Shown: piece by piece, positions 17,227-26,807 of the stretch
How positions within the stretch are numbered: the first letter of the stretch is position 1
How the letters are laid out: each line of letters starts with the position of its first letter
Assembly (NCBI GenBank): GCA_020636045.1
Contig: JACJYP010000001.1
Span: 62,001 to 126,000, forward strand
Length of the DNA: 64,000 nt
Direction of reading: 5' to 3'
Source of the DNA: Lewinellaceae bacterium
Lineage (GTDB): Bacteria; Bacteroidota; Bacteroidia; Chitinophagales; Saprospiraceae
Made by a program: the position numbers and the translations under genes
The notes under the pieces: generated by a model
The model's input: the letters and a program-made list of their open reading frames with translations, nothing else
Told to the model about the DNA's origin: nothing
The model's database searches: none

Positions 17227-20200
17227 TTATTGTATCTCTTTCACACCCGGCAAGCCCGGCTGTTGCATCTGCATGGGCAGGTAGGCGCCCAGTGTTTCTT
17301 CCAGATCTTTCTGAAGAGCCGGATCTTTCAGGTCGTCCGCCATGCGCACCAGCACCTGCGCAGTGCTCAGGGCAAAGTCGCGATCCTGACCGTAGCCGCG
17401 CTGAAAGTCGGGCGACAGCGACTGGAAGTATTTGAGTTGTTCGGCTACGGAACGGGCGATCTCGCGGATCTTGTTCTTGGCCTTGTCGTTGGCGCCGGCG
17501 CGGAAATAGACGTCGGCCATAAATGCCGAAAACTGATCGTAGGGGAAGTTGTATTCCGGGAACACCTCGAAATACTTGTCCACCAGCGCTACCGCCTTGT
17601 CGTTTTTACCTTCCAGCACCAGCTGGCGCGCAATGCGGATCATGGCCACGCGCATGGTCTGCAGGCTCGGCATGTACGAGCGATCGACGAACAGGCGCTC
17701 CTTGTCGAAGTTGCCCCAGCGCCATTTTTCCATGATGTTTTTGAATGCCACATCGGTGGCGACACCGCCGGAGCCGATGATGCCGTAGGCGCCGCTGCTG
17801 CTCGGCGTGTATTTGGGCACCAGGCGCAGGGTCAGGCCTTCCAGTTGCAGGAAGTCCTGGAGTCCCATAAGTTTATCCTCCCGGCAGGTCACGGCCCAGT
17901 AGATTGGCCGCTTCCAGATATTCGAACTGACGATGTCGAGGATCGCCAGTTCGTCCTTAATGAGGTATTCTTTTTTGTCGCCCAGGCTGAAGCGGATGGT
18001 ATCCACGATCATGGAATCGTTCGGGGAAATGATCTTGTTGGCAATGGCGGCTTCCTTGTTGACCGGGATCGCCAGCTTGCGCGTAGGCATATAACTTTCG
18101 AAATCCCGGCCGCCGTTGGTCGGCAGTTTGTGGTCTTCCGCCACAAAGTTCAGCATTTGCGAAAGCAGCATCTCCTGCTCCTTACCGCCATTGGCCGGCG
18201 GTATATAGGGGATCTGTACGCGTTTATAACCCCTGATCTTTTCCTGCGGCACGCTCATGGCAATGGCGGGCGAATCGTTCACAGCCCGACGCAGCTGATC
18301 GATGTACCAGTCGACGGCGATCAGCGAGAGGTTGACGACGCGCACATCTGTGCGGATGCCTTCCACTTCCTGGCAGTACCAGAGCGGGTAGGTATCGTTG
18401 TCGCCATAGGTGAACACGATCGCATTCTGCTCACAGGACTGTAGGAAATTTTGCGCATAGTCGCGACTGGCGTAGTGGCTGGAGCGGCTGTGGTCATCCC
18501 AGTTCTGCGTCACCATCAGCAGCGGCGCGCTCAGGGCGAGCAGCGTCGACACCGCGCCGGCGGCCGTATCGGGCAGGCGCAGGCGTTCGTTCAGCAGTTC
18601 AAAGAGCACCATCACACTCATACCCACCCAGATCGCATAGGTGAAAAACGAAGCGGCCAGCACGTAGTCGCGTTCGCGCGGTTCGTTCGGCGGCTGGTTG
18701 GAGTACACGATGATGCCGATGCCGGTGATGATGAACAGCGACATCAGCGCCGCGAACTCTCGCGGTCGTTTCCGGTAATGGAAAAACAGCCCCAGCAGCC
18801 CCAGGAAGAAGGGGATCATGTAATATTTGTTCCGCGCCTGGTTGTTCTTCTGAAACTCCGGCAACTCTTTCTGGTTGCCCAGCCTGTTCTCGTCGATAAA
18901 ATCAAATCCGGTGATCCAGTTACCGGCGCTGGGGTCGGTGACGAAAAAGCCCTGTTCACCATTCTGTCGCCCCGAAAAATTCCACATGAAGTAGCGCCAG
19001 TACATCCAGCCCAGCTGGTATTTCCAGAAAAATTCGATGTTGTCAGCCAAAGTAGGTTCGCCGCTCGGCTTGTCGATCCAGCGCCGGTACAGCGCCGGCC
19101 GGCCCTGCGAATAATCTCCCATACGCGGGAACAGGGTCTCGTCGGCGGGGTCGTATTCATAGTCTACCTTTTCGTCCACCACTTCGTAGTGGTCCCCTAC
19201 CCTGCCGTAGCGCTCTTCCGATTTGATGCCTACTGGCCGCGCATCGAAGTGCGGGCCGCGCAGCAGCGGGCGCTCGCCGTATTGCTCGCGGTTGAGGTAC
19301 GGCAGCAGGCGCAATGGGTCGGAGGGGTCGTTCATGTTGATTGGGGTGTTGGCGTTGGCGCGGATGATCACGATGCCGTAGGAGAAGTAGGCAAGCACCA
19401 CCACACCCAGCGCTACTACGAGGCGCTGAAGCAGGCCGTTGCCCGTCTGCCGGGCGCGGCGCAGACCAAACCAGATGGCGCCGCCGAAGATCAGCAGCAC
19501 CGGCACGATGCCCGAATAGAAAGGCATTCCGAAGCTATTGACCAGCAATTTGTCAAAAAAGGCCCAGAAATTCGGAATGCCCGCGATGATCAGTTTTTGA
19601 ATGGCTACAATGAACACCACACCGACGGCTGCAGCCACCAGCGTACCGCTGACGCTTGGTTTTTTTGCCTTTTTGAAGTAGTAGAACATCGCCAGGGCGG
19701 GCAGGGTCAGCAGGCTGAGCAGGTGCACGCCGATGGACAAGGCAATCGAATAAAATGCAAATACCAGCCAGCGGTCGGAATCGGCGGTATCGGGCAGGTT
19801 GTACCATTTCAGGGTCGCCCAGAGCGTCATGGCAGTGAAAAAGGTGGACATGGCGTACACCTCGCCTTCCACGGCCGAAAACCAGATGGAGGTCGTGAAA
19901 GCCGTTACCAGACCGGCTACCAGACCGGCGCCGGCGATCGCTACGGCTTGTCCGCCTTCCGGCTCCCCTTCGCGGCCCAGCCACGAGAGCCGCGCCAGAA
20001 TAGTAGTGCTCCAGCAAACGAACATCGCCGCTGCCGCCGTACACAATGCCGACAGCAGGTTTACGGAGTAGGCAATATTGGAAGGATTGTCCGATACGAG
20101 GGATGCCGCCCAGGTGAACAGGCGGCCTACCAGCAGGAATACCGGCGCCCCCGGCGGGTGCACCACCTGCAATTTGTACGCACCCGAGATAAACTCGCCG

Positions 20201-20310
20201 CAGTCCCACAGGCTGCCCGTCGGCTCGGCGGCAGCACCCAGCACAATCGCTGCGACGCCAAAAACCAGCCATCCGGCGATATTATTGATCGTTTTGAAGG
20301 AGGAATTCAT
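17227..20310 (-). CDS. DUF2723 (GT117-like) multi-spanning membrane protein
   Basis: This large membrane protein (1027 residues) belongs to the DUF2723 family, related to protein O-mannosyltransferase-type GT-C glycosyltransferases; the acceptor is unknown. The N-terminal half carries about 11-12 membrane helices and the conserved first loop GSLWDCGEFISGAYKLQVVH with the catalytic-type acidic residues, then HPPGAPVFLLVGR. A soluble periplasmic domain follows (FTYGDNDTYPLWYCQEVEG), and the last 200 residues are helical and TPR-like. It is transcribed alone, with a TAGTTTTG box 67 bases upstream. Related proteins are nearly universal in Bacteroidota and are thought to glycosylate exported or envelope proteins. 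Confidence 0.93.
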   Translation of the reverse strand: MNSSFKTINNIAGWLVFGVAAIVLGAAAEPTGSLWDCGEFISGAYKLQVVHPPGAPVFLLVGRLFTWAASLVSDNPSNIAYSVNLLSALCTAAAAMFVCWSTTILARLSWLGREGEPEGGQAVAIAGAGLVAGLVTAFTTSIWFSAVEGEVYAMSTFFTAMTLWATLKWYNLPDTADSDRWLVFAFYSIALSIGVHLLSLLTLPALAMFYYFKKAKKPSVSGTLVAAAVGVVFIVAIQKLIIAGIPNFWAFFDKLLVNSFGMPFYSGIVPVLLIFGGAIWFGLRRARQTGNGLLQRLVVALGVVVLAYFSYGIVIIRANANTPINMNDPSDPLRLLPYLNREQYGERPLLRGPHFDARPVGIKSEERYGRVGDHYEVVDEKVDYEYDPADETLFPRMGDYSQGRPALYRRWIDKPSGEPTLADNIEFFWKYQLGWMYWRYFMWNFSGRQNGEQGFFVTDPSAGNWITGFDFIDENRLGNQKELPEFQKNNQARNKYYMIPFFLGLLGLFFHYRKRPREFAALMSLFIITGIGIIVYSNQPPNEPRERDYVLAASFFTYAIWVGMSVMVLFELLNERLRLPDTAAGAVSTLLALSAPLLMVTQNWDDHSRSSHYASRDYAQNFLQSCEQNAIVFTYGDNDTYPLWYCQEVEGIRTDVRVVNLSLIAVDWYIDQLRRAVNDSPAIAMSVPQEKIRGYKRVQIPYIPPANGGKEQEMLLSQMLNFVAEDHKLPTNGGRDFESYMPTRKLAIPVNKEAAIANKIISPNDSMIVDTIRFSLGDKKEYLIKDELAILDIVSSNIWKRPIYWAVTCREDKLMGLQDFLQLEGLTLRLVPKYTPSSSGAYGIIGSGGVATDVAFKNIMEKWRWGNFDKERLFVDRSYMPSLQTMRVAMIRIARQLVLEGKNDKAVALVDKYFEVFPEYNFPYDQFSAFMADVYFRAGANDKAKNKIREIARSVAEQLKYFQSLSPDFQRGYGQDRDFALSTAQVLVRMADDLKDPALQKDLEETLGAYLPMQMQQPGLPGVKEIQ

Positions 20311-20376
20311 TGTCTGAAAAGTATTTTGGCAAAAAAACGCCCGGCAACACTACGTGCCGAACGATCAAACGAAGCG

Positions 20377-20384
20377 CAAAACTA
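20377..20384 (-). promoter_or_regulatory. Putative promoter of the DUF2723 gene, -7 box TAGTTTTG
   Basis: TAGTTTTG on the minus strand matches TAnnTTTG. It lies after the skp terminator and 67 bases before the start codon; no -33 TTG at 20 bases is seen. Confidence 0.45.
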
Positions 20385-20446
20385 AAAAAGTCCGCCCAAC
20401 GGAGACTTTTATTTCGTGCTTCATGCGCCCTCCTGCCTCCGCACAA

Positions 20447-20489
20447 AATAAAACCGGGGTCCGCAGCAACATCGCCTGCGAACCCCGGT
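20447..20489 (-). terminator. Rho-independent terminator after skp
   Basis: On the minus strand ACCGGGGTTCGCAG pairs with CTGCGGACCCCGGT (one mismatch) and runs into TTTTATTTT. It lies 28 bases after the stop codon. Confidence 0.85.
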
Positions 20490-20516
20490 ACAATGAGGCA
20501 GGTGGCATAAAAATGC

Positions 20517-21038
20517 CTAAATGCCCAGTTTTTTCTTCACCAGTTCCGTCACGTCTTCGGTTTCGGCGGCAAATAACATGGCCCCCGAACTGGTATCGAA
20601 GATCATCAGGTAACCGTTTTCCACGGCAACGGCCTTGGTGGCGTCCTGTACGCGCACCAGGATCGGCCGGAGCAGCGAATCGCGTTTTATGGCGATGGAC
20701 TGCTGGGCGTCTCTTTCAAATTTCTCGATCGCCTCCTGCTTTTTTTGCAGTTCGGCCTCGATCTGTTGCGCTTGTACGGGCGGCAGTTTTCCCGCCTGAT
20801 AGTCCGTCTGGTATGCCAGTACCTCCCTCCGAAATTGCACGCTCATCGTGTCGTGCAGCACGGAAAGTGAATCGGCGAAAACCTGCAGCACATCATTGGC
20901 CTTTTTTGTTTCAGGCATCATTTCCAGGAAATTGCCCAGGTTCATATGGCCGTATTTCGCGGGGGTCTGCGCAGAAAGTGCGGAGGCGCCGAGCAGAAAT
21001 GTCAGTACCAGCAGAAAAATAGGTGTTTTACGAAACAT
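20517..21038 (-). CDS. OmpH/Skp-family periplasmic chaperone
   Basis: Skp-type chaperones hold unfolded outer-membrane proteins in the periplasm. The 173-residue protein has a signal peptide ending near ALSAQ, then the beta-strand core (YGHMNLGNFLEMM) and two long helices of the tentacle, rich in Gln, Lys and Glu (about residues 60-130), then a return strand (NGYLMIFDTSSGAMLFA) typical of OmpH. It is transcribed alone. The promoter box TACTTTTG lies about 45 bases upstream. Confidence 0.9.
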   Translation of the reverse strand: MFRKTPIFLLVLTFLLGASALSAQTPAKYGHMNLGNFLEMMPETKKANDVLQVFADSLSVLHDTMSVQFRREVLAYQTDYQAGKLPPVQAQQIEAELQKKQEAIEKFERDAQQSIAIKRDSLLRPILVRVQDATKAVAVENGYLMIFDTSSGAMLFAAETEDVTELVKKKLGI

Positions 21039-21084
21039 CGTTTGTGTAGGTCTGTTTTTTTATAAAGGAAACGAAAAACGGCGG

Positions 21085-21092
21085 CAAAAGTA
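21085..21092 (-). promoter_or_regulatory. Putative promoter of the skp-like gene, -7 box TACTTTTG
   Basis: TACTTTTG on the minus strand fits TAnnTTTG; no clear -33 box. Confidence 0.45.
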
Positions 21093-21329
21093 ACAATTTG
21101 CACAAGACCGTTAGTGGTAAAGGCTACATATACCGGTGTTTTTCGACCAGCCATTCCCCTGGCAAGGGTGTACGCCGCACAAGGATAAGGCGCCGCTACC
21201 TCGGAAAAGCGGGTAAAAGGGGGGATTTTCACGACCTCAAGGGTTCGCACAGTCGCCTTTCTGTTAAAATTCCGTTAACCCGGCCGACTTCGGCCGGACA
21301 AATTGGCTGCATCAAACGTTTCTGCGGCG

Positions 21330-21337
21330 TACCTTTG
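21330..21337 (+). promoter_or_regulatory. Putative promoter for the 21405 gene, -7 box TACCTTTG
   Basis: TACCTTTG lies 67 bases before the GTG start; the nearest TTG is 24 bases upstream, longer than the usual 20. Confidence 0.5.
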
Positions 21338-21404
21338 TAACAGATGCAGGCGCATCAGGCATGTTCGAAAACGGGCCGGGCCGCCCACATAAAAAGCACT
21401 ACGC

Positions 21405-22088
21405 GTGAAACACTACCTAGCAATCCTCTTTTTTATAGCCTGTTCTGTTGCAGCAGGCGCCCAGCAGGACAATACTGCATCCACCGCCGAAAAACCCAAG
21501 TCGCTGCTGATCCAGTTTTCCGGCATGTTGCTCACGGAAGAGGGCGGCCGCTTGCGTCCTGTACCGTACGCCACCGTATATCTTCCCAATAAAAACAGGG
21601 GTACTTATTCCGATTACCGCGGCTTTTTTACCCTGGTCGTGGAAAAAGGGGATAAAGTGCGCTTCACCTGCATCGGCCTCGAGTCCGTCACGATCACCGT
21701 GCCCGACACACTCACGCAGGACCAGTATTCCGTAGTGCAGCTGATGACGCAGGATACCATCAACTTGCCCGAAACGGTCATTTTCCCCTGGCCTTCGAAA
21801 GAGCATTTCAAGATAGAGTTCCTGAAAATGGACGTGACGCCCGAGTTACAGCGCCGTGCCGCCGAAAACCTCGCCAACGAATACCTCAGCGAAGCGCGGA
21901 AAAACCCGGATATCGTGCCGTACGGCGGCCGGGAAAGCGCCAATTTCTACCTGCGCCAGCAGGCCCGCGAATACGTCTACATCGGCCAGACGCCGCCGAT
22001 GAACATCTTCAGCCCGCTTGCCTGGGGGCAGTTTTTCAAAGCCTGGAAGGACGGCAAGTTCAAAAAGCAGAAGAAAGAGGACGATTAA
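21405..22088 (+). CDS. Exported protein with carboxypeptidase-like regulatory domain
   Basis: This protein (227 residues, GTG start) has a signal peptide ending near VAAGAQ. A CarboxypepD_reg-like beta-sandwich (residues about 40-115; YATVYLPNKNRGTYSDYRG, then FTCIGLESVTITVP) is followed by a helical C-terminal part. In Bacteroidota, proteins of this shape are common envelope proteins; the domain alone is not catalytic. It converges on the methyltransferase with only two bases between stop codons. The specific role is unknown. Confidence 0.82.
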   Translation: MKHYLAILFFIACSVAAGAQQDNTASTAEKPKSLLIQFSGMLLTEEGGRLRPVPYATVYLPNKNRGTYSDYRGFFTLVVEKGDKVRFTCIGLESVTITVPDTLTQDQYSVVQLMTQDTINLPETVIFPWPSKEHFKIEFLKMDVTPELQRRAAENLANEYLSEARKNPDIVPYGGRESANFYLRQQAREYVYIGQTPPMNIFSPLAWGQFFKAWKDGKFKKQKKEDD

Positions 22089-22090
22089 GC

Positions 22091-22897
22091 CTACACTTTC
22101 CGCATCACATACCAGAAATACACGAGGCTGCCCGAACGCAGGTCTTTGTCGATCTGCGAGCCTTTGACGCCGCCGAATTCTTCAAAGAATTTGACGTAGC
22201 GCGCCGGTATCTGCTTCCTGATGCGCGCGCGTTTCAGGTCGTCTTCCAGTTCGATCGCCTGCACTACACGCTCTGAAATGACTTCTTTAGACGCCATTTG
22301 CAGCCCGCTGGCCAGCAGCGTTTCTTCGAAGGAGGCCAGGTTTTTCGGGTCGCGCATATCGGTGATCAGAAAATACCCGCCGGGGCGCAGCACCCGCCGC
22401 ACCTCGCTGAAAAAGCGCTCCACCGAGCCGTAGGCATGGCTCGATTCCACGTTGATGACCACATCGAAACTTTCGTCGCCGAAGGGGATCGCTTCGGCAT
22501 TGCCCGTCACATAGCGCAGATTGGGGCTCTGATGGCGCTTGCCGGCAAACTCCACGGCGTGGTTGGCAATGTCCATGCCCGTGATCTGCTCCGGCTTCAG
22601 GTAACGGGCGATATAGGAGGCGCCGCCGCCCCTGCCGCTGCCCACTTCCAGCATCGTTTTGTCTTTTATCTCCGTCCGGGTAGCCAGAAAGTGATACAGT
22701 TGCAAAGGATAGCGGTCGGGCTCGTCGGAAGCGTCGAGTTCTGGGCGCTCAGCCGGGTCGGCAGGTTCGTAGCCGTAGTTCATAAACACCCAGTCGTCGT
22801 AGGGAAACTGTTTGGCGAGGTGGTTGTAAATGGGTTTCCAGGCAATACGGCGGAACCACGAGAATTCGGTCAGTTCGAGGAAGATCTTGGCAAGCAT
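22091..22897 (-). CDS. SAM-dependent class I methyltransferase
   Basis: The 268-residue protein contains a Rossmann-fold methyltransferase domain from about residue 75: motif I MLEVGSGRGGGASYIAR, motif II ITGMDIAN, and motif post-I FDVVINVESSHAYG. The N-terminal 70 residues (WKPIYNHLAKQFPYDDWVFMNYGY) resemble small-molecule methyltransferases of the phenol/quinone type. It is a single gene and the substrate is not deducible. It converges with the exported protein gene at 22088. Confidence 0.86.
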   Translation of the reverse strand: MLAKIFLELTEFSWFRRIAWKPIYNHLAKQFPYDDWVFMNYGYEPADPAERPELDASDEPDRYPLQLYHFLATRTEIKDKTMLEVGSGRGGGASYIARYLKPEQITGMDIANHAVEFAGKRHQSPNLRYVTGNAEAIPFGDESFDVVINVESSHAYGSVERFFSEVRRVLRPGGYFLITDMRDPKNLASFEETLLASGLQMASKEVISERVVQAIELEDDLKRARIRKQIPARYVKFFEEFGGVKGSQIDKDLRSGSLVYFWYVMRKV

Positions 22898-23006
22898 GAA
22901 GGTCGGAATTCGTTAAAAGGCACAAGAAGGGGATTTTTCGCTGAAAACCTAAAAGATTTTCAAATCCCGTCTTTTTGTAAAACTCCCCGACCGCATCTGC
23001 GTTTGG

Positions 23007-23037
23007 TTGGCTTTCCGCAAAAGGCGCCCTACCTTTG
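23007..23037 (+). promoter_or_regulatory. Consensus promoter of purF
   Basis: TTG (23007-23009), 20 bases, TACCTTTG (23030-23037). The start codon follows 53 bases later. Confidence 0.75.
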
Positions 23038-23090
23038 CGCGGGATTCTTCCGAATGCGGCGACTTCTTATCATTTCATTTTCCTCTCTCG

Positions 23091-24983
23091 ATGAGCGACC
23101 AGATCAAGCATGAATGTGGCATCGCGTTGGTGCGATTGCGCAAACCGCTCGATTATTACCACCAGAAATACGGCACGGCATTCTACGGCCTGCAGAAACT
23201 GCAACTGCTGATGCTGAAAATGCGCAACCGCGGGCAGGACGGCGCCGGCCTGGCTGCCATCAAACTGAACCCCACGCCGGGCGGGCGATACATCAGCCGC
23301 AAGCGCAGCAACGCCACGAATTACCTCGACGACCTCTTCCAGATGGTGTGGGCCCGCCTCAACAACATCACGCCCGAACAGCGCAATGACCCCGAATGGC
23401 TCAAAGCCAATATGCCCTACATGGGCGAGGTGCTGATGGGCCACCTGCGCTACGGCACGCACGGCGACAACAGCATCGAACGCGTGCACCCTTTCCACCG
23501 CCAGAGCAACTGGATCAACCGCAACCTGCTGCTGGCCGGCAATTTCAACCTCACCAACGTCGACGAACTCTTCACCGAACTGGTCGACCTGGGCCAGTAC
23601 CCCAAGGAAAAGAGCGATACCGTGACGGTACTCGAAAAGATCGGGCATTTTCTCGACGACGAAGTGCAGCGCCTGCACACCTGGTTCAAGCCCGACGGCT
23701 ACACCAACCAGGACATCAACCACCTGATCTTCGATAACCTCGATATACAACGCCTGCTCAAGCGCGCCACGAAAAAATTCGACGGCGGCTACGTGCTCGG
23801 CGGCCTGATCGGCCACGGCGACGCCTTCCTCCTGCGCGACGCCAACGGCATCCGGCCGGCATTCTGGTATATGGACGACGAGGTCATCGTCGGCACCTCG
23901 GAGCGCCCCGCCATCCAGTCGGTATTCAACGTGCGCTACGGAGAGGTGCGCGAACTCAAACCCGGCCACGCGCTCGTCATCAAATACAACGGCAAAGCCG
24001 AAGAGGTGGCGATCAGCGAGCCCAGCGAGCGCCGCGCCTGCTCCTTCGAACGCATCTACTTCAGCCGCGGCAACGACCGCGAAATTTACCAGGAGCGCAA
24101 AAAACTCGGCGAGCAACTGGCGCGGCCCGTGCTCGAAGCGGTCGATTTCGACATCAGAAACACCGTCTTTTCCTACATCCCCAATACCGCAGAAGCGGCG
24201 TTCTACGGGCTCGTGGAAGGGCTGGACAAGGAACTGAACCAGTGGAAACAGGAGCAGATACAAAAGGCGGGGAAAAAACTGACGCCCGAAAAACTTGCCG
24301 AGATCCTCAATGTGCGGCCGCGGGTGGAAAAACTGGTTCACAAAGATGAAAAGCAGCGCACCTTCATCGCCGATACAAAAGCCCGCAACAATATGGTCGG
24401 CTATGTATACGACGTCACTTACGGACTGGTGCAGGACTACAAGGATACGCTCGTGCTGCTCGACGACTCCATTGTGCGCGGCACTACGCTGCGCGACAGC
24501 ATCGTGAGCATCACCGCGCGCCTGAAGCCGAAAAGGATCATCATCCTGTCCAGCGCGCCGCAGATACGCTTCCCCGACTGCTACGGCATCGACATGAGCA
24601 AAATGAAGGATTTCGCCGCCTTCACCGCCTTGCTCGAACTGCTGCGGGAAAACGGGCAGGAAAAACTGCTTCAGGATGCCTACAAGCGCTGCAAAGCCTC
24701 GGAAAAGTTGCCCGTGGAAATGGTGAAAAACGAGATCGTTGCGTTGTACGACCGCTTCGAATACTGCCAGATCAGCAAAAAGATATCCGAGATCGTGCGT
24801 CCGAAGGACATCAAGCCCGAACTGCAACTGATCTTCCAGACGCTCGACGGACTACATTCGGCCTGCCCCGACAATTCCGGCGACTGGTATTTTTCGGGCC
24901 GCTACCCGACGGCCGGCGGCAACCGCGTTGCCAACCGCGCATTCATGAATTTTATGGAAAACCGCGACGAGCGGGCGTATTGA
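23091..24983 (+). CDS. purF: Amidophosphoribosyltransferase (PurF)
   Basis: PurF transfers the amide of glutamine to PRPP, the first step of purine synthesis. From MSDQIKHECG the protein has 630 residues, longer than the approximately 500 of E. coli PurF, as in other Bacteroidota forms. The Ntn glutaminase nucleophile is Cys9, so an eight-residue propeptide must be removed, as in the Bacillus enzyme. The glutaminase domain shows NRGQDGAGLA and LMGHLRYGTHGDN; the PRPP-binding motif is VLLDDSIVRGTTLRDSI (about residues 452-468). An insert of about 40 charged residues precedes the PRTase domain (QWKQEQIQKAGKKL). The start is supported by a consensus promoter. It converges with purD, 23 bases between stops. 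Confidence 0.95.
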   Translation: MSDQIKHECGIALVRLRKPLDYYHQKYGTAFYGLQKLQLLMLKMRNRGQDGAGLAAIKLNPTPGGRYISRKRSNATNYLDDLFQMVWARLNNITPEQRNDPEWLKANMPYMGEVLMGHLRYGTHGDNSIERVHPFHRQSNWINRNLLLAGNFNLTNVDELFTELVDLGQYPKEKSDTVTVLEKIGHFLDDEVQRLHTWFKPDGYTNQDINHLIFDNLDIQRLLKRATKKFDGGYVLGGLIGHGDAFLLRDANGIRPAFWYMDDEVIVGTSERPAIQSVFNVRYGEVRELKPGHALVIKYNGKAEEVAISEPSERRACSFERIYFSRGNDREIYQERKKLGEQLARPVLEAVDFDIRNTVFSYIPNTAEAAFYGLVEGLDKELNQWKQEQIQKAGKKLTPEKLAEILNVRPRVEKLVHKDEKQRTFIADTKARNNMVGYVYDVTYGLVQDYKDTLVLLDDSIVRGTTLRDSIVSITARLKPKRIIILSSAPQIRFPDCYGIDMSKMKDFAAFTALLELLRENGQEKLLQDAYKRCKASEKLPVEMVKNEIVALYDRFEYCQISKKISEIVRPKDIKPELQLIFQTLDGLHSACPDNSGDWYFSGRYPTAGGNRVANRAFMNFMENRDERAY

Positions 24984-25006
24984 CAAACAAACGTTTATCC
25001 GCCCGA

Positions 25007-26278
25007 TCAGACAAGGTCTTTTCCGATATCCCTCCTGAAGTACTTCCCTTCGTACTGCACCACTTTTGCGTTGCGTTTCGACTTTCGCAATGCTGAAGGG
25101 ATATCTTTCCCGTAACTGGTAAGCGCCAGCACGCGACCGCCGTTCGTGCGCACGGCGCCGTCTTTTTCCGTCGTGCCGGCGTGAAAAGCGATGCTGCCTT
25201 TCACGTTTTCCAGCCCACTGACGGCTTTTCCTTTTTGATAGTCGCCCGGGTAGCCGCCGCTGACCAGCACGACTGTCGTCGCCGCGCGGTTGTCCGTGCG
25301 GATCTTCACCCGGCCAAGACTGCCGCGTGCGCAGTTTTCCAGCAGTTGCACCAGGTCGTTTTTCAGGCGCGGGAAAACGACCTCGGTTTCCGGGTCGCCC
25401 ATGCGGCAGTTATACTCGATCACATACGGCTCCCCGCCGACCTTGATCAGTCCGAAAAAGATGAATCCTTTGTACGGTATTTTTTCCTTGCGCAGGCCAT
25501 TGACCGTGGGTTGTATGATGCGCGTCTCCACCATTTCCCACATCGTTTCATCGACAAAAGGCACCGGGCTCACGGCACCCATACCGCCGGTGTTCAGCCC
25601 TGTATCGCCCTCGCCGATGCGTTTGTAGTCTTTCGCCTCCGGCAAAATTCTATACGTTTTGCCGTCCGTCAGCACGAACACGCTGAATTCGATGCCCTTT
25701 AAAAAGGCCTCTACAACTACCTTTTCCCCGGCCGCCCCGAACTTACCGCCCAGCATGGCCCGGAATTCCGTTTCCGCTTCGGAATGGCTCTCGCAAATGA
25801 CTACACCCTTTCCTGCGGCCAGCCCGTCGGCCTTCAGCACAATAGGCAATGCGTGGTCGCGCAGGTACGCCAGGCCTTCCTCCATCTGGCCGGCGCTGAA
25901 TTCACGATACGCCGCCGTCGGGATGCTATGCCGCTGCATGAACTGCTTCGACCAGGCCTTGCTTCCCTCCAGCACGGCACCGGCCTTCGAGGGGCCGATG
26001 ACGGGAATGGATCGCAACTGCGGGCGCTCCTGAAAATAGTCCCAGATGCCGCGCACCAGCGGTTCTTCAGGTCCCACGACGACCATGCCGATCCCGTGCC
26101 GGACGACGAATTGTTCCACAGCGGCAAAATCGAGCGGATCGAGGGGCACGTTTTGGCCGCAGGCGGAGGTGCCGGCATTGCCGGGAGCGATAAACAGTTG
26201 GGTGCAGCGTTTGCTTTTCGAGAGTTTCCAGGCGAAAGTATGTTCGCGGCCGCCCGAGCCGAGCAGGAGGATATGCAT
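25007..26278 (-). CDS. purD: Phosphoribosylamine-glycine ligase (GARS)
   Basis: PurD joins phosphoribosylamine and glycine with ATP, the step after PurF in purine synthesis. The 423-residue protein starts MHILLLGSGGREHTFAWKL, the classic PurD N-terminus. The ATP-grasp domain is visible in VLKADGLAAGKGVVI, MGAVSPVPF and YNCRMGDPETEVV. Length is normal. It lies head-to-tail with purF, so two consecutive pathway genes are neighbours but not in one operon. A TACCTTCG near-match to the -7 consensus lies upstream, without a -33 box. Confidence 0.96.
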   Translation of the reverse strand: MHILLLGSGGREHTFAWKLSKSKRCTQLFIAPGNAGTSACGQNVPLDPLDFAAVEQFVVRHGIGMVVVGPEEPLVRGIWDYFQERPQLRSIPVIGPSKAGAVLEGSKAWSKQFMQRHSIPTAAYREFSAGQMEEGLAYLRDHALPIVLKADGLAAGKGVVICESHSEAETEFRAMLGGKFGAAGEKVVVEAFLKGIEFSVFVLTDGKTYRILPEAKDYKRIGEGDTGLNTGGMGAVSPVPFVDETMWEMVETRIIQPTVNGLRKEKIPYKGFIFFGLIKVGGEPYVIEYNCRMGDPETEVVFPRLKNDLVQLLENCARGSLGRVKIRTDNRAATTVVLVSGGYPGDYQKGKAVSGLENVKGSIAFHAGTTEKDGAVRTNGGRVLALTSYGKDIPSALRKSKRNAKVVQYEGKYFRRDIGKDLV

Positions 26279-26389
26279 GAAATACAGGTAAAATGAAGGA
26301 ATCGGCGCGAAGGTAAACAGACGGGCAAAGATTTGTTAAAGCGAAGCAGCCTTTACGCAGAATCCTGTGTCTGTTTTCCAATTGCAAGG

Positions 26390-26397
26390 TATATTTG
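26390..26397 (+). promoter_or_regulatory. Putative promoter of the Cys-rich gene pair, -7 box TATATTTG
   Basis: TATATTTG lies ten bases before the GTG start at 26408, so the leader is very short or absent. No -33 TTG at 20 bases. Confidence 0.5.
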
Positions 26398-26407
26398 CCT
26401 CCGACCG

Positions 26408-26752
26408 GTGGACCGACTGCTTTCCATATTGTTCTCGGTTGTCCTGCTGATGGCCAACTATCCGACGCAGCCCATGGCATTTGGCTGCGGCACGGAGGAA
26501 GCATGTGCGCCTGCCGAGCATCTGCCCTGCGCGCCAAAGCCATCCGGCGATGATGACCCGATATCGAAATGTCCGCTGCGCAGCTGCTGCGTGTGCGGCC
26601 CCTGCAGTTGCTTGTGCTTAGTGCCCGAGCCGCCCGAATTGCCCCGTCACGCATTCCCTGACGAACAACGCGTCACACCTGCCTCATTTATTGTCTTTGT
26701 TCCCCAGCAGGCGGGATCATCGATCTGGAAGCCTCCCGCGCAGCTTGTTTGA
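26408..26752 (+). CDS. Hypothetical Cys-rich exported protein (first of pair)
   Basis: I do not recognise this 114-residue protein. From the GTG start it has a signal-like hydrophobic N-terminus, then Cys pairs: GCGTEEACAP, LPCAP, and the dense stretch RSCCVCGPCSCLCLV, followed by PEPPELP and a hydrophobic-polar tail. A longer in-frame reading from TTG 26333 would overlap the promoter box and place 25 residues before the signal; I rejected it. The gene lies 129 bases after the purD start, divergent from it. Its partner 26808-27005 follows 55 bases downstream. The Cys spacing could suit metal binding or disulphide stabilisation; no family is claimed. The GTG start is not proven. Confidence 0.55.
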   Translation: MDRLLSILFSVVLLMANYPTQPMAFGCGTEEACAPAEHLPCAPKPSGDDDPISKCPLRSCCVCGPCSCLCLVPEPPELPRHAFPDEQRVTPASFIVFVPQQAGSSIWKPPAQLV

Positions 26753-26807
26753 GCCCTTGGGGACCATTTTACACTTCTCATTTTCAAACAAGCATTTTTT
26801 CAACATC

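Noticed and set aside
18451..20385. 644-codon plus-strand reading opposite the DUF2723 gene
   Set aside because: His/Arg-rich shadow of a high-GC gene; no domain, and the opposite strand encodes a recognisable membrane protein.
23070..24827. 585-codon minus-strand reading opposite purF
   Set aside because: Shadow of purF; composition typical of a reverse-strand reading, no motif.
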